From positions 23,178 through 87,177 of the forward strand of contig CAMPHF010000011.1 of NCBI GenBank assembly GCA_946885915.1: a stretch of DNA of 64,000 nucleotides, read 5' to 3'. This DNA is from an uncultured Idiomarina sp. (GTDB lineage: Bacteria > Pseudomonadota > Gammaproteobacteria > Enterobacterales > Alteromonadaceae). Within the stretch, counting starts at the first letter, position 1; each line of letters starts with the position of its first letter. Shown here piece by piece: positions 1 through 8,155 of the stretch. The notes under the pieces are model-generated. The model saw only the letters and a list, made by a program, of their open reading frames with translations. It was not told the DNA's origin and made no database searches. The position numbers were made by a program, and so were the translations under genes.

Positions 1-1
1 T

Positions 2-739
2 GATGGCTTTGGTCAGCGGCTAGCGGCTCGGCTTGGCCTCTGTGTTCGTACCCAAACGCCGGTGTTTGAAGGTGGTAATCTAACTCATGACGGACAAGGA
101 TTTGGCTTGATGGTGCTCCCTAATGCCAATGATAAAGTTCGACAGCGCTGGCGCCAGCATGCCCATCGTCAGTGGGGAATTCGTGAATTGCACTTTGTGA
201 ACAGTGACGTAACCGGTGATGAGACCGGTGGCCACATTGATAACCTTGTCTTATTCGTCAACGCCAACACCGCTATGGTGATTGGTGCTGCTCACTGTGC
301 TCCTGAACATCAAGCACTAGTGACCGAGGTGCAGCAATTAGTCGCGCAGTGGCAGCAGGCGCAAGCAGGGCGTCAGGTGATAGAACTACCCGCCCTGCAA
401 TGGTTACCGACCAGTGCCGCAAGTATGGCGAGTATTCGCCGGCAACGAGGCGTATTACCACGCACCGCACAGCGCCGATATTTAGCGAGTTACGTTAATT
501 GTGTGGTACTCCAGCAGTCGGTGTTGGTACCGCAATTTGGCCTGCCAACAGATAGCGTGGCGCTAGCGGCGCTACAGCAACAATTAACGGGTTATCAGGT
601 GGTGCCGATAGCAGCTGACGAGATGGTGCTTGGCGGCGGTGGTCCGCATTGCATGACCGCACTCATTCCCGCGGGGTTGCGTCCCCACGAGTTTACTCGC
701 CTGCCAAAAATCAGTGCGCCCGTCGATTTAACTTTGTAA
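2..739 (+). CDS. Agmatine deiminase / peptidyl-arginine deiminase family protein (5' truncated)
   Basis: Only the C-terminal 245 residues are present; the frame is open to the left edge, so the start lies outside the window. The family hydrolyses guanidino groups (agmatine to N-carbamoylputrescine, or arginine residues to citrulline). Visible family motifs are FEGGN with a following DGQG near the window start, GGHIDN (the GHxD catalytic segment), and GGGGPHCMT near the C terminus, whose Cys (codon 650-652) fits the nucleophile of the GGGxxHCxT motif. No aguB-like gene follows, so agmatine as substrate is likely but not proven by context. The 3' end overlaps the convergent TPR gene by 12 bases. 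Confidence 0.85.
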   Translation, partial: DGFGQRLAARLGLCVRTQTPVFEGGNLTHDGQGFGLMVLPNANDKVRQRWRQHAHRQWGIRELHFVNSDVTGDETGGHIDNLVLFVNANTAMVIGAAHCAPEHQALVTEVQQLVAQWQQAQAGRQVIELPALQWLPTSAASMASIRRQRGVLPRTAQRRYLASYVNCVVLQQSVLVPQFGLPTDSVALAALQQQLTGYQVVPIAADEMVLGGGGPHCMTALIPAGLRPHEFTRLPKISAPVDLTL

Positions 740-2677
740 CGGCGGTGGCATTGCGGCTGCGGTGAATTGCCCTGGATTGCCTTGATGCAGTGCATCTTCT
801 GCGCGTTTAAAAAAGGCTTTAAAACTCTCACCATCTAAATCCAGTCGCGCAAACCCCATCGAACAGCTTAGTGGCGGAGTTGCATTGCTGGCTTCACTCA
901 GACTTGATTGCACGCTTATCTGCTGGAACGCAGCGTTAAAGTCGGCGTGCCATGTATGAGCATCCGCGGTCTCAAACTGTGCAAATATGATCAACCATTG
1001 CGCACCGTTGACGCGTCCAAAACAATGAGTTGGTTGCAATTTTCGCTGCATGAGTAGACTGAATTGCTGGATCAATAAATCGCCGAAGTCATGGCCTAAT
1101 TGGCTGTTGATCATTTTTAAGTGATCAATTTCAATAATGCCGATGGAGAGCCCATGTTTGTTCACTAAGGCGCGAGTAATAGCTTGTTGTGCAATGCTGT
1201 TAATGTGCTGTCGATTCGGTGCTTCGCTCAACACATCGTGGCTCCGTATGTAGGCAAGCTCATGCTGTAATTTGCGGCTTTGCCACCAACGCCAGCTATG
1301 TAGCGCCAGGAGCAAGACTAAAATAACGCTAAGTACTGCTAAATACTGCCATTGTAGCTGTTGTACTTGCTGGCGTCGTTGCTGCAGTTGTTGTAGGGCT
1401 TGGTCGCGTTGGCTAATGGCCAATTGTTCACGTTGTTGCAGATCCTCAACAAGTTTACGCATATTCGTTTGCGCCGCTTGATCCTGGCGTTCCCGATCTA
1501 GCTGCACGTAAGCCTGATAGAAGCTCAACGCTAATTCATGGTTACCATTACTACTAGCAAATTGTGCTTGAACATAAGCTAAGGTAGAGCGTAACGATAA
1601 ATCCTCTAAACCGTTAATGAGCGTTTCAGCTTGGTTGAGATAGGGCGCTGCTGCCTCAGGTTGGTTTTGATAGATGTAGGTTTCCGCAATGCCAAGTGCC
1701 ATCCAGGCTTCCATTGGCGTGATACGATTTTGCGCAAACGCTGGTAACGCAGCAAGATAGCGTTCGCGCGCTTGCTGGTAGTCACCGGTATAGAAGGCAA
1801 GGTCACCAAGTGCTTGATCTGCAAATGCAATGCCCACAATCTCACCGATAGATTGCGCTAAGCTACGAGACTTCAAGTAGTGTTCACGTGCTTGTTTGGT
1901 TGAGCCTATGTACTCTTCGACTAACGCCAGGTTGAAGTATTGCAAAACTTGGTGCCAAGTGCCGGCCTGAGCAGCTAAGTCAACCGCGGCTTGGGCCTCA
2001 TCCAAGGCGGCTTCTAAATCGCCGGCACGTCTTAAAATGGCTGCCCGAGTCGCATGATAGGTAGCGGCAATGCGCGGGATCTGGGTGTGAAAGTTTTGCT
2101 CAATTAGGTTGAGTTGATCGAGCGCGGCTTCAAGTCCTGCTTGTTCGGCCGCGAATTCGGCCCGCTTGACCAACACTTCGATGGTGAGCTCAGGCACATT
2201 AACAAGCTCAGCTAATTCCGCGGCCTTGGCAAGTTCACGATCTGCACTTTTTTGATCACCACGTAACCAATAGTAATCAACTAGTAGTAGCCGAAGTGCA
2301 GCTTCGGCGGTACGCGCTTCACTGACCCGAGCATATTTTATGCCGGTGTCGATAAGCTGATAGGCGGCTAAATCTTTACCTTGATTCCGCACACTTTCGA
2401 CTAAGGCAATTTGTTGAAACGCTGCTTCATAAAAGCGTCGGTTTTCAACCAAATCGGACACGATCTTAGTGAGTTGCTGTTCGGTCGCGGCCGGTGCGTT
2501 AGCCGCTGCAGTGCGAATAGCCTCTAACCGCTGTAATTCGGGGCTTTGGGCTTGTAAATCTGCGTGCCATAGTAGGCAACTGAGCAACAACATGAGGATC
2601 GGGATGGGGTTGCGGCGGCTGCTGTCGCTTGAGCGACTCAGCCAATCAAAGTAGCAAGGGTTGACATACGCGAACAC
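728..2677 (-). CDS. Membrane TPR protein with degenerate GGDEF domain
   Basis: 649 residues from a GTG start preceded by AAAGG at 6 bases. Order of parts: signal-anchor like N terminus (about residues 20-44), a long alpha-helical TPR array (about 50-400), a Gln-rich coiled coil, one membrane helix (about 440-465, VLSVILVLLLALHSW), then a C-terminal domain that still shows the GGDEF fold marks (APNR, EIDHLKMIN, GHDFGD). At the active-site position the sequence is NGAQW (residues 557-561) instead of GGDEF, so cyclic-di-GMP synthesis is unlikely. By architecture it is a periplasmic TPR sensor with a cytoplasmic output domain. Function unknown; it may bind a nucleotide or a partner protein. Confidence 0.8.
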   Translation of the reverse strand: MFAYVNPCYFDWLSRSSDSSRRNPIPILMLLLSCLLWHADLQAQSPELQRLEAIRTAAANAPAATEQQLTKIVSDLVENRRFYEAAFQQIALVESVRNQGKDLAAYQLIDTGIKYARVSEARTAEAALRLLLVDYYWLRGDQKSADRELAKAAELAELVNVPELTIEVLVKRAEFAAEQAGLEAALDQLNLIEQNFHTQIPRIAATYHATRAAILRRAGDLEAALDEAQAAVDLAAQAGTWHQVLQYFNLALVEEYIGSTKQAREHYLKSRSLAQSIGEIVGIAFADQALGDLAFYTGDYQQARERYLAALPAFAQNRITPMEAWMALGIAETYIYQNQPEAAAPYLNQAETLINGLEDLSLRSTLAYVQAQFASSNGNHELALSFYQAYVQLDRERQDQAAQTNMRKLVEDLQQREQLAISQRDQALQQLQQRRQQVQQLQWQYLAVLSVILVLLLALHSWRWWQSRKLQHELAYIRSHDVLSEAPNRQHINSIAQQAITRALVNKHGLSIGIIEIDHLKMINSQLGHDFGDLLIQQFSLLMQRKLQPTHCFGRVNGAQWLIIFAQFETADAHTWHADFNAAFQQISVQSSLSEASNATPPLSCSMGFARLDLDGESFKAFFKRAEDALHQGNPGQFTAAAMPPPLQS

Positions 2678-2758
2678 AGGACGCCTTTATAACAAGCAGT
2701 AAACAATTACGTTTATCTTACCCTGTGTCGGCCTGATTGCAACCGCTGAAAGCAGGTC

Positions 2759-3466
2759 TTATTGCAGTGCAAAAATCACTTCAATGTCGGCTTGGATGGC
2801 TTGTTGCCCTGGCAAACTCACCGGCCCCATCCGGCTTCGCTCCATATCCATCAGCGCATATTGCGGCGCCATGCCTGCTGACTGTTCGCTCGCCGCAATC
2901 ACGGCACCAAGCTTGCGCCCCATACTCGAGGCTAAGCCTTGTGCTTTTTGTTGGGCAACTTTGTACGCCGCTAATAATGCTTGTTGATAAACTTCTGGGG
3001 CTTGACTGGCTTGCAGCTGAGGTGGGCTCATATGGGTGACGCCGCGCTGGATCAAGCTATCAATCAGGGTGTCGCTACGATCTAATTCGCGTACTATCAC
3101 TTGAAATTGACGCGTCACCGTGAAGCCTTCGTGCACGCTGCGATTATTGTCGTAGCGGTAACGCGGCTCAATGCGTAACTGGCTTGAGTTAATGTCGTTG
3201 GTTGCGATCTTGGCTTGGGTGAGGGCTTTGATGATGAGATCGGTACGTTGGTCAACCAAGAGCTTCAATTTGCTCACCGAGCTGCCATCTTCAACAATTG
3301 CGAATTGCAACACCATCGTGTCTGGCGTGACCGCAAGTTGTGCCGAGCCGGTCACCCGTATTTGGTCGCTGTGAGAGGTTCCCGCGAGCGGTGTTGGTTG
3401 GGCCCAACTTGCGCTACTACTGAGCAGCAAGATGGCAAATGTTAAAAGCATCCATGGCTGACGCAT
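2759..3466 (-). CDS. Exported SIMPL-domain (DUF541, YggE-like) protein
   Basis: 235 residues. ATG start with AAAGGA about 6 bases upstream. The N terminus is a clean signal peptide (LLTFAILLLSSSASWAQ), so the protein is periplasmic or outer-membrane associated. The mature part begins with IRVTGSAQLAVTPDT, the usual opening of SIMPL/DUF541 proteins, followed by the repeat of paired beta strands and helices of that family. E. coli YggE is linked to oxidative stress tolerance, but the biochemical role is not established. It ends 81 bases from the start of the next gene on the same strand (the TPR protein), so the two could be co-transcribed. Confidence 0.8.
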   Translation of the reverse strand: MRQPWMLLTFAILLLSSSASWAQPTPLAGTSHSDQIRVTGSAQLAVTPDTMVLQFAIVEDGSSVSKLKLLVDQRTDLIIKALTQAKIATNDINSSQLRIEPRYRYDNNRSVHEGFTVTRQFQVIVRELDRSDTLIDSLIQRGVTHMSPPQLQASQAPEVYQQALLAAYKVAQQKAQGLASSMGRKLGAVIAASEQSAGMAPQYALMDMERSRMGPVSLPGQQAIQADIEVIFALQ

Positions 3467-3613
3467 AATGTGTCCTTTTGGAGTTGTGACAGCTCAGCTT
3501 GAGCGGGTTATGATAGTTGACCTATGAAGCATAGAAGCAGTTCCGTTCCGACACCAATTTCAAGCTTGTTTCACTTAACAAAACTGCTTAATTGATTAAC
3601 TTTGGAGGCTTGT

Positions 3614-4114
3614 ATGCAGCGTCGTACACTGAATTTAGAAGCGTTGAGTGAGTCTGAACTCAAACGTCAACTGCAAGATGCGGTGTTACGTTTATTATCC
3701 CGCCGTGAGCATAGTCAGGGTGAACTCCAGCGTAAATTGACTCAACGCGGATATCCGGAAGAGGTGGTGCAACAAGTGCTCGACCACGCAGCTGCAGAGG
3801 GCTGGCAAAGTGACGAGCGCTTTGTCGCCAGTTATGCGCGGCAACAGTTAGAGCAGGGTAACGGCGCGCGGAAAATTCAGGCGGCGTTGGCACAACGGGG
3901 CGTATCGAGTGAGTTAATTCAGTCCTGGCTAGCGGAGCAAGATGTAGATTGGGCGGAGCAGGCCTATCAAAAATTAGTGCGGCGGTTTGGCGAGAGCGCC
4001 GCTACCGATCTGAAAGATAAGCAAAAAAGGCAACGTTATTTGCAGCAGCGAGGGTTTCCATTTAGCGCAATCAATAGCGCGCTAAAGCGCCAAGAATCAG
4101 CGTCTACAGACTAG
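3614..4114 (+). CDS. recX: Regulatory protein RecX
   Basis: 166 residues. I choose ATG 3614 because GGAGG sits 5 bases upstream (3604-3608); an in-frame TTG at 3602 is less likely. RecX binds RecA filaments and limits their extension. The sequence has the family's three-helix repeats: LRLLSRREHSQGELQRKL at the N terminus, then a QSDERFVASYARQ segment and a C-terminal WAEQAYQKL ... RQRYLQQRGF repeat. It lies 72 bases before alaS, as in many gammaproteobacteria, but recA is not upstream; an exported SIMPL protein occupies that place on the other strand. Confidence 0.92.
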   Translation: MQRRTLNLEALSESELKRQLQDAVLRLLSRREHSQGELQRKLTQRGYPEEVVQQVLDHAAAEGWQSDERFVASYARQQLEQGNGARKIQAALAQRGVSSELIQSWLAEQDVDWAEQAYQKLVRRFGESAATDLKDKQKRQRYLQQRGFPFSAINSALKRQESASTD

Positions 4115-4149
4115 TCGAGTGGATTGTGTTGTGGTAGCCTAAGCGGATC

Positions 4150-4165
4150 AATTTGTGAACAAATT
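4150..4165. promoter_or_regulatory. Palindrome upstream of alaS
   Basis: AATTTGT-GA-ACAAATT, perfect 7-base arms with a 2-base centre, ends 21 bases before the alaS start codon. E. coli AlaRS is known to repress its own gene by binding a palindrome at its promoter, so an operator role is conceivable here. This is inference from position and symmetry only; the sequence is not known to match the E. coli site. Confidence 0.3.
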
Positions 4166-4186
4166 TAGTGGGATAAGGTAAGCAGT

Positions 4187-6787
4187 ATGAGCATGACGAG
4201 TGCAGCAATTCGCGAGGCATTTTTATCATTTTTCGCTGAACGCGGACATCAACGGGTTGCTTCGGCGTCGTTAATTCCGGGCAACGATCCTACCTTACTC
4301 TTCACCAACGCCGGCATGGTGCCATTTAAAGACGTATTTTTAGGCGATGAACAGCGCGATTATACTCGGGCAACCTCGTCTCAGCGTTGCTTGCGTGCGG
4401 GCGGCAAACATAATGATTTAGAGAATGTTGGCTACACCGCGCGTCACCATACATTTTTTGAAATGTTGGGTAACTTCAGTTTTGGTGATTATTTCAAACG
4501 TGAAGCGATTCAATATGCGTGGGAGTTCTTAACCGGCGTGTTACAGCTGCCCGCCGACAAGCTCTGGATTACCGTGTTCACCGAAGATGATGAAGCCTAC
4601 AACATTTGGGCCGATGAAATTGGTGTACCCCATGAGCGGATTGCGCGGATTGGCGAGAAAGATAATTTCTGGTCGATGGGTGACACCGGGCCATGTGGTC
4701 CATGTTCGGAAATTTTTTATGACCATGGCCCCGACGTCTGGGGTGGTCCTCCTGGCACACCAGAAGAAGATGGCGACCGCTACATCGAGATTTGGAACCT
4801 GGTGTTCATGCAATACAACCGCCAGGCCGACGGTACCTTGTTACCGTTACCAAAACCGTCAGTAGACACGGGTATGGGCTTAGAGCGTATTGCAGCAGTG
4901 CTGCAGCATGTTCACAGTAACTATCAAATCGATATGTTCGCCGCTTTAATTGCGGCTGCCGCCAAGGTAACGGGCACCGATGATCTGAATAACAAATCAT
5001 TGCGGGTAATTGCTGACCATATTCGCTCTTGCAGTTTCTTGATTGTGGATGGCGTACAACCCTCCAATGAAGGCCGTGGCTATGTGTTGCGGCGTATCAT
5101 TCGTCGTGCAGTTCGGCATGGCAGCATGCTTGGCGCGCCCGTTGGCTTTTTTAGCCAGTTGGTGAACGCTTTAGTGGAGCAAATGGGCGCGGCATATCCT
5201 GAATTGGCGCAAAAAGCACAGTTAATTGCGACCACCCTGGGTCGTGAAGAAGAACAATTTGCGAAAACCCTCGAGCGAGGCATGGCCTTGTTGAATGATG
5301 CAATGGCGGCGTTAACCGCTGAGCAAATTCCTGGCGAGGTTGCATTTAAACTATACGATACCTACGGCTTCCCACTTGACCTTACCGCGGACATTGCGCG
5401 TGAGCGCGGTTACAGTGTTGATGCAGAAGGTTTTGCCGAAGCTATGGAACGGCAGCGTCAACGAGCGCAAGAAGCCTCACAATTTGGCGTCGACTATAAC
5501 GCTAAATTAAAAGCCAAAACCCAATCTGAGTTCCGTGGTTACGAGCAGATCAGTGCGCCGAGCAAGGTGGTAGAGCTGTTTCAAAACGGTCAGGCGGTAC
5601 AACAACTGAGCGCGGGTGAACCAGCAATTGTGGTGCTCGAGCAAACGCCATTTTACGCCGAGAGTGGCGGCCAAATTGGCGATGTTGGGCAACTTATCGT
5701 GAATGGCGAAGCGTTAACCGTTATTGATACGCAGTACATTGGTAAAGCAATTGGCCACCATGTGCAAGCAGCCGCAGCAGTTAAAGTTGGTGATCTAGTT
5801 GATGCTCATGTTGATGCTGAGCGGCGTGAAGCGATTAAGCGTCATCACTCGGCGACGCATCTGATTCATGCAGCATTGCGAAACGTGTTGGGTGAGCACG
5901 TTAGCCAAAAAGGCTCACTCGTGAACGCTGATCGATTACGGTTCGACTTTTCTCATTTCCAAGCGGTGAGTGCAGCTGAACTCGCTCAAATTGAACGCCA
6001 AGTGAATGAGGAAATTCGGCACAATCATCGGTTGTCGACACAGCTAATGAATATTGATGAGGCTCGTGCCGCCGGTGCTATGGCGCTATTCGGTGAAAAA
6101 TACGATGAGCAAGTACGCGTCGTGCGAATGGGGGATTACTCCATGGAACTATGCGGCGGTACCCATGTGACCCAAACCGGTGATATTGGCATGTTCAGGA
6201 TTGTCAGCGAGGCCGGTATTGCCTCAGGTGTACGTCGGATTGAAGCGGCGGCCGGTGCTGCGGCGGTGCAATTCACGCTGCATCAACAAAGTCAATTGCA
6301 GGCGGCTGCTAGCTTATTGAAGAGTGAGCCATCGCAACTGGTTGAACGCCTGCAAGCACAACTTGAGCGTAACAAATCATTAGAGAAAAAGTTGCAAGGA
6401 TTGCAACAGAGTATCGCCGCCCAAGCAGGCAATTCATTAGTCTCGCAAGCCCGTGAGATTAATGGTGTGAAGTGTCTGATTGCACAGTTAGAAGATACCG
6501 ATGCGAAAGCTTTGCGTGGAATAGTTGATGACCTTAAAAACCAAATTCAATCAGGCGTCGTATTATTGGGTGTTGTAAACGCGGACAAGGTAAGTTTGAT
6601 TGCTGGTGTCACCAAAGACTTAATCCAGCGCGTGCAGGCGGGCAATCTAGTGAATGCTGCAGCAGCCGTGGTGGGGGGCAAAGGTGGCGGTCGTCCTGAT
6701 ATGGCTCAGGCAGGTGGCAGTGAGCCAGCCAAGCTCTCAGAAGCGTTAACAGCCGGTGAAAATTGGTTAATGGAAAACTTGCGATAA
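4187..6787 (+). CDS. alaS: Alanyl-tRNA synthetase
   Basis: 866 residues, the normal length. Class II synthetase charging tRNA-Ala in the cytoplasm. Seen: N-terminal catalytic core ([46 protein letters not shown]), editing domain metal ligands H554-x3-H558 (HSATH) and C656-x3-H660 (CGGTH), and the C-Ala domain with the glycine-rich [15 protein letters not shown] near the end. AAGG lies about 8 bases before ATG. Followed 230 bases later by csrA, a conserved order. No anomalies seen. Confidence 0.98.
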   Translation: MSMTSAAIREAFLSFFAERGHQRVASASLIPGNDPTLLFTNAGMVPFKDVFLGDEQRDYTRATSSQRCLRAGGKHNDLENVGYTARHHTFFEMLGNFSFGDYFKREAIQYAWEFLTGVLQLPADKLWITVFTEDDEAYNIWADEIGVPHERIARIGEKDNFWSMGDTGPCGPCSEIFYDHGPDVWGGPPGTPEEDGDRYIEIWNLVFMQYNRQADGTLLPLPKPSVDTGMGLERIAAVLQHVHSNYQIDMFAALIAAAAKVTGTDDLNNKSLRVIADHIRSCSFLIVDGVQPSNEGRGYVLRRIIRRAVRHGSMLGAPVGFFSQLVNALVEQMGAAYPELAQKAQLIATTLGREEEQFAKTLERGMALLNDAMAALTAEQIPGEVAFKLYDTYGFPLDLTADIARERGYSVDAEGFAEAMERQRQRAQEASQFGVDYNAKLKAKTQSEFRGYEQISAPSKVVELFQNGQAVQQLSAGEPAIVVLEQTPFYAESGGQIGDVGQLIVNGEALTVIDTQYIGKAIGHHVQAAAAVKVGDLVDAHVDAERREAIKRHHSATHLIHAALRNVLGEHVSQKGSLVNADRLRFDFSHFQAVSAAELAQIERQVNEEIRHNHRLSTQLMNIDEARAAGAMALFGEKYDEQVRVVRMGDYSMELCGGTHVTQTGDIGMFRIVSEAGIASGVRRIEAAAGAAAVQFTLHQQSQLQAAASLLKSEPSQLVERLQAQLERNKSLEKKLQGLQQSIAAQAGNSLVSQAREINGVKCLIAQLEDTDAKALRGIVDDLKNQIQSGVVLLGVVNADKVSLIAGVTKDLIQRVQAGNLVNAAAAVVGGKGGGRPDMAQAGGSEPAKLSEALTAGENWLMENLR

Positions 6788-6954
6788 ACGTCAATGCAGC
6801 TGCGGCAGAATTAGCTAGTTCGTTTCGCTAAGTAGAAAATTAACTGCTAATATTTTCACGGTAATCGAACGAACGAAGATGTTTTGCCGCTACATTGGTA
6901 TATAGCAACCGATATATCGAAAGCGCGGTAGGTATTGCTAGTATTGAGGTGTGC

Positions 6955-6979
6955 GTTGACGACTGAGCCGATCGTCAAC
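6955..6979 (+). promoter_or_regulatory. Inverted repeat in csrA leader
   Basis: GTTGACGA and TCGTCAAC form perfect 8-base arms around a 9-base spacer, ending 38 bases before the csrA start codon. Just downstream are a GGGA at 6988-6991 and the Shine-Dalgarno AAGGAG at 7005-7010, both potential CsrA-binding GGA sites. It could be an RNA hairpin or a protein operator. The rest of the 230-base alaS-csrA gap shows no gene. Confidence 0.4.
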
Positions 6980-7017
6980 AGTTGACTGGGAAACTGATGT
7001 AGTGAAGGAGCAGGCCA

Positions 7018-7209
7018 ATGTTAATTTTAACCCGCCGCGTGGGTGAAACCCTAATGATTGGTGACGATGTAACGGTCACCGTATTAGGCGTGAAAGGCAA
7101 TCAAGTTCGGATTGGTGTAAATGCGCCAAAAGAAGTTTCGGTTCACCGCGAAGAAATCTACATGAGAATCCAAGCGGAACAAAACAATCCTGACTCCAAT
7201 AAAGAGTAA
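7018..7209 (+). CDS. csrA: Carbon storage regulator CsrA
   Basis: 63 residues. RNA-binding post-transcriptional regulator that blocks or stabilises target mRNAs by binding GGA motifs. The sequence is close to the family consensus: [17 protein letters not shown] at the start, [16 protein letters not shown] in the middle (conserved R44-type RNA-contact residue region), and a short polar tail. Strong Shine-Dalgarno AAGGAG at 7005-7010, 7 bases from ATG; because this contains GGA, autoregulation by CsrA is plausible. Conserved alaS-csrA-tRNA-Ser context. Terminator follows immediately. Confidence 0.98.
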   Translation: MLILTRRVGETLMIGDDVTVTVLGVKGNQVRIGVNAPKEVSVHREEIYMRIQAEQNNPDSNKE

Positions 7210-7210
7210 G

Positions 7211-7238
7211 AAAAAGGCTGGCATTTGCCAGCTTTTTT
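7211..7238 (+). terminator. Rho-independent terminator after csrA
   Basis: A5, then GCTGGC-ATTT-GCCAGC (7217-7232) followed by T6 (7233-7238), two bases after the csrA stop codon. The A and T flanks extend the stem. Confidence 0.9.
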
Positions 7239-7332
7239 GTTTGTTAAACTATCGAAAACAACGCTTACTGTGGAAAAATCGAGCGAGATGGATAAATATC
7301 CCGCAATCGGACGTGGCAACTCAAAAAATCGT

Positions 7333-7360
7333 TTGACTTTGCTGCTCAGGTCGCTATCAT
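7333..7360 (+). promoter_or_regulatory. Promoter of the tRNA-Ser/Arg cluster
   Basis: TTGACT at 7333-7338 and TATCAT at 7355-7360 with 16 bases between, followed by a GC-rich stretch (TCTCGCCCAC) near the expected start site. A GC-rich discriminator is typical of stable RNA promoters under stringent control. It lies about 19 bases before tRNA-Ser. Confidence 0.6.
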
Positions 7361-7378
7361 TCTCGCCCACAAGATAGC

Positions 7379-7471
7379 GGTGAGGTGGCCGAGTGGCTGA
7401 AGGCGCTCCCCTGCTAAGGGAGTATAGGGTTTGTAGCTCTATCGAGGGTTCGAATCCCTCCCTCACCGCCA
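7379..7471 (+). tRNA. serV: tRNA-Ser(GCU)
   Basis: 93 bases including encoded CCA. Acceptor arms GGTGAGG/CCTCACC, discriminator G, anticodon loop CTGCTAA (anticodon GCT at 7413-7415) on a CTCCC/GGGAG stem, a long variable arm as expected for serine, and T loop GGTTCGAATCC. Position after csrA matches serV of E. coli. Confidence 0.97.
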
Positions 7472-7489
7472 GTCTTGAATTTGAAATAC

Positions 7490-7566
7490 GCACTCGTAGC
7501 TCAACTGGATAGAGTACCTGGCTACGAACCAGGCGGTTGGAGGTTCGAGTCCTCCCGAGTGCGCCA
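7490..7566 (+). tRNA. tRNA-Arg(ACG), copy 1
   Basis: 77 bases with CCA. Acceptor GCACTCG/CGAGTGC, anticodon stem CCTGG/CCAGG with loop CTACGAA (anticodon ACG, read as ICG after A34 deamination), T arm GGAGGTTCGAGTCCTCC. Starts 18 bases after tRNA-Ser. Confidence 0.97.
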
Positions 7567-7607
7567 TTTCAATGCTGTATACCCTGTACCAGTCATATCT
7601 TGACTGC

Positions 7608-7684
7608 GCACTCGTAGCTCAACTGGATAGAGTACCTGGCTACGAACCAGGCGGTTGGAGGTTCGAGTCCTCCCGAGTGCGCCA
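7608..7684 (+). tRNA. tRNA-Arg(ACG), copy 2
   Basis: Identical in sequence to the copy at 7490-7566; the identity extends one base upstream and three bases downstream (81 bases in all). Tandem tRNA-Arg genes at this place parallel argV/argY/argZ/argQ of E. coli. Confidence 0.97.
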
Positions 7685-7800
7685 TTTTTCCTCTTTGTAC
7701 TGCCGACATCCAACTGAACATTTACCCCACTGCTGACGTACATCACCATAGCTGTTGCTTTTTTCAACATTATTAACGTCAAGAATAGTTATTATTTAAT

Positions 7801-7846
7801 GCATAGCCCTTCGCTATGCTCCGCATTATGCTATGCTGAATTTTTT
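7801..7846 (+). terminator. Hairpin(s) with T tract, probable end of tRNA transcript
   Basis: GCATAGC (7801-7807) can pair with either of two downstream copies of GCTATGC (7813-7819 or 7830-7836); the second is followed by TGAATTTTTT. The arrangement could terminate the tRNA operon or act as a switchable element ahead of oadG. The 224-base gap 7685-7908 holds no other gene that I can see. Confidence 0.4.
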
Positions 7847-7865
7847 GTAATGCTTTATTAACAAT

Positions 7866-7886
7866 TACAGACGGTTGCAGTCTGTA
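7866..7886 (+). promoter_or_regulatory. Hairpin in the oadG leader
   Basis: TACAGAC and GTCTGTA, 7-base arms around GGTTGCA, end 22 bases before the oadG start codon and just before its AAAAGGA Shine-Dalgarno. May affect translation or mRNA stability; function not known. Confidence 0.3.
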
Positions 7887-7908
7887 TGCGGTACAAAAAG
7901 GACCAGTT

Positions 7909-8145
7909 ATGTCGGACCAATTCTCACTTGCCGCTAGTATCATGGCCGCGGGTATGTTGTCGGTATTCGTATTTCTCGTACTACTGATTGTCGCAATGGG
8001 TGTTTTGCGGCGGTTATTTGCGGGTGACGGGCTGCAAGCAGCCGGAACCACTCCGCGTGCAGCAGCTACCACACCCATCGCCGCAGCGAAACTAGCTGCG
8101 ATCAGCACCGCCATTCAGCGTTATCGGCAAGACCACGAAGCATAG
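7909..8145 (+). CDS. oadG: Oxaloacetate decarboxylase, gamma subunit
   Basis: 78 residues. Small membrane subunit that anchors the alpha subunit to the beta subunit of the Na+-translocating oxaloacetate decarboxylase. One N-terminal membrane helix (about residues 10-33, [20 protein letters not shown]), then an Ala/Thr/Pro-rich linker and a short charged tail, the usual gamma-subunit layout. Identification rests partly on being first in oadG-oadA-oadB. Ten bases separate its stop from the oadA ATG. Confidence 0.88.
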   Translation: MSDQFSLAASIMAAGMLSVFVFLVLLIVAMGVLRRLFAGDGLQAAGTTPRAAATTPIAAAKLAAISTAIQRYRQDHEA

Positions 8146-8155
8146 GAGTGTGAAC

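Noticed and set aside
7489..7687. Direct repeat of 81 bases as a mobile element trace
   Set aside because: Fully explained by two identical tRNA-Arg genes.
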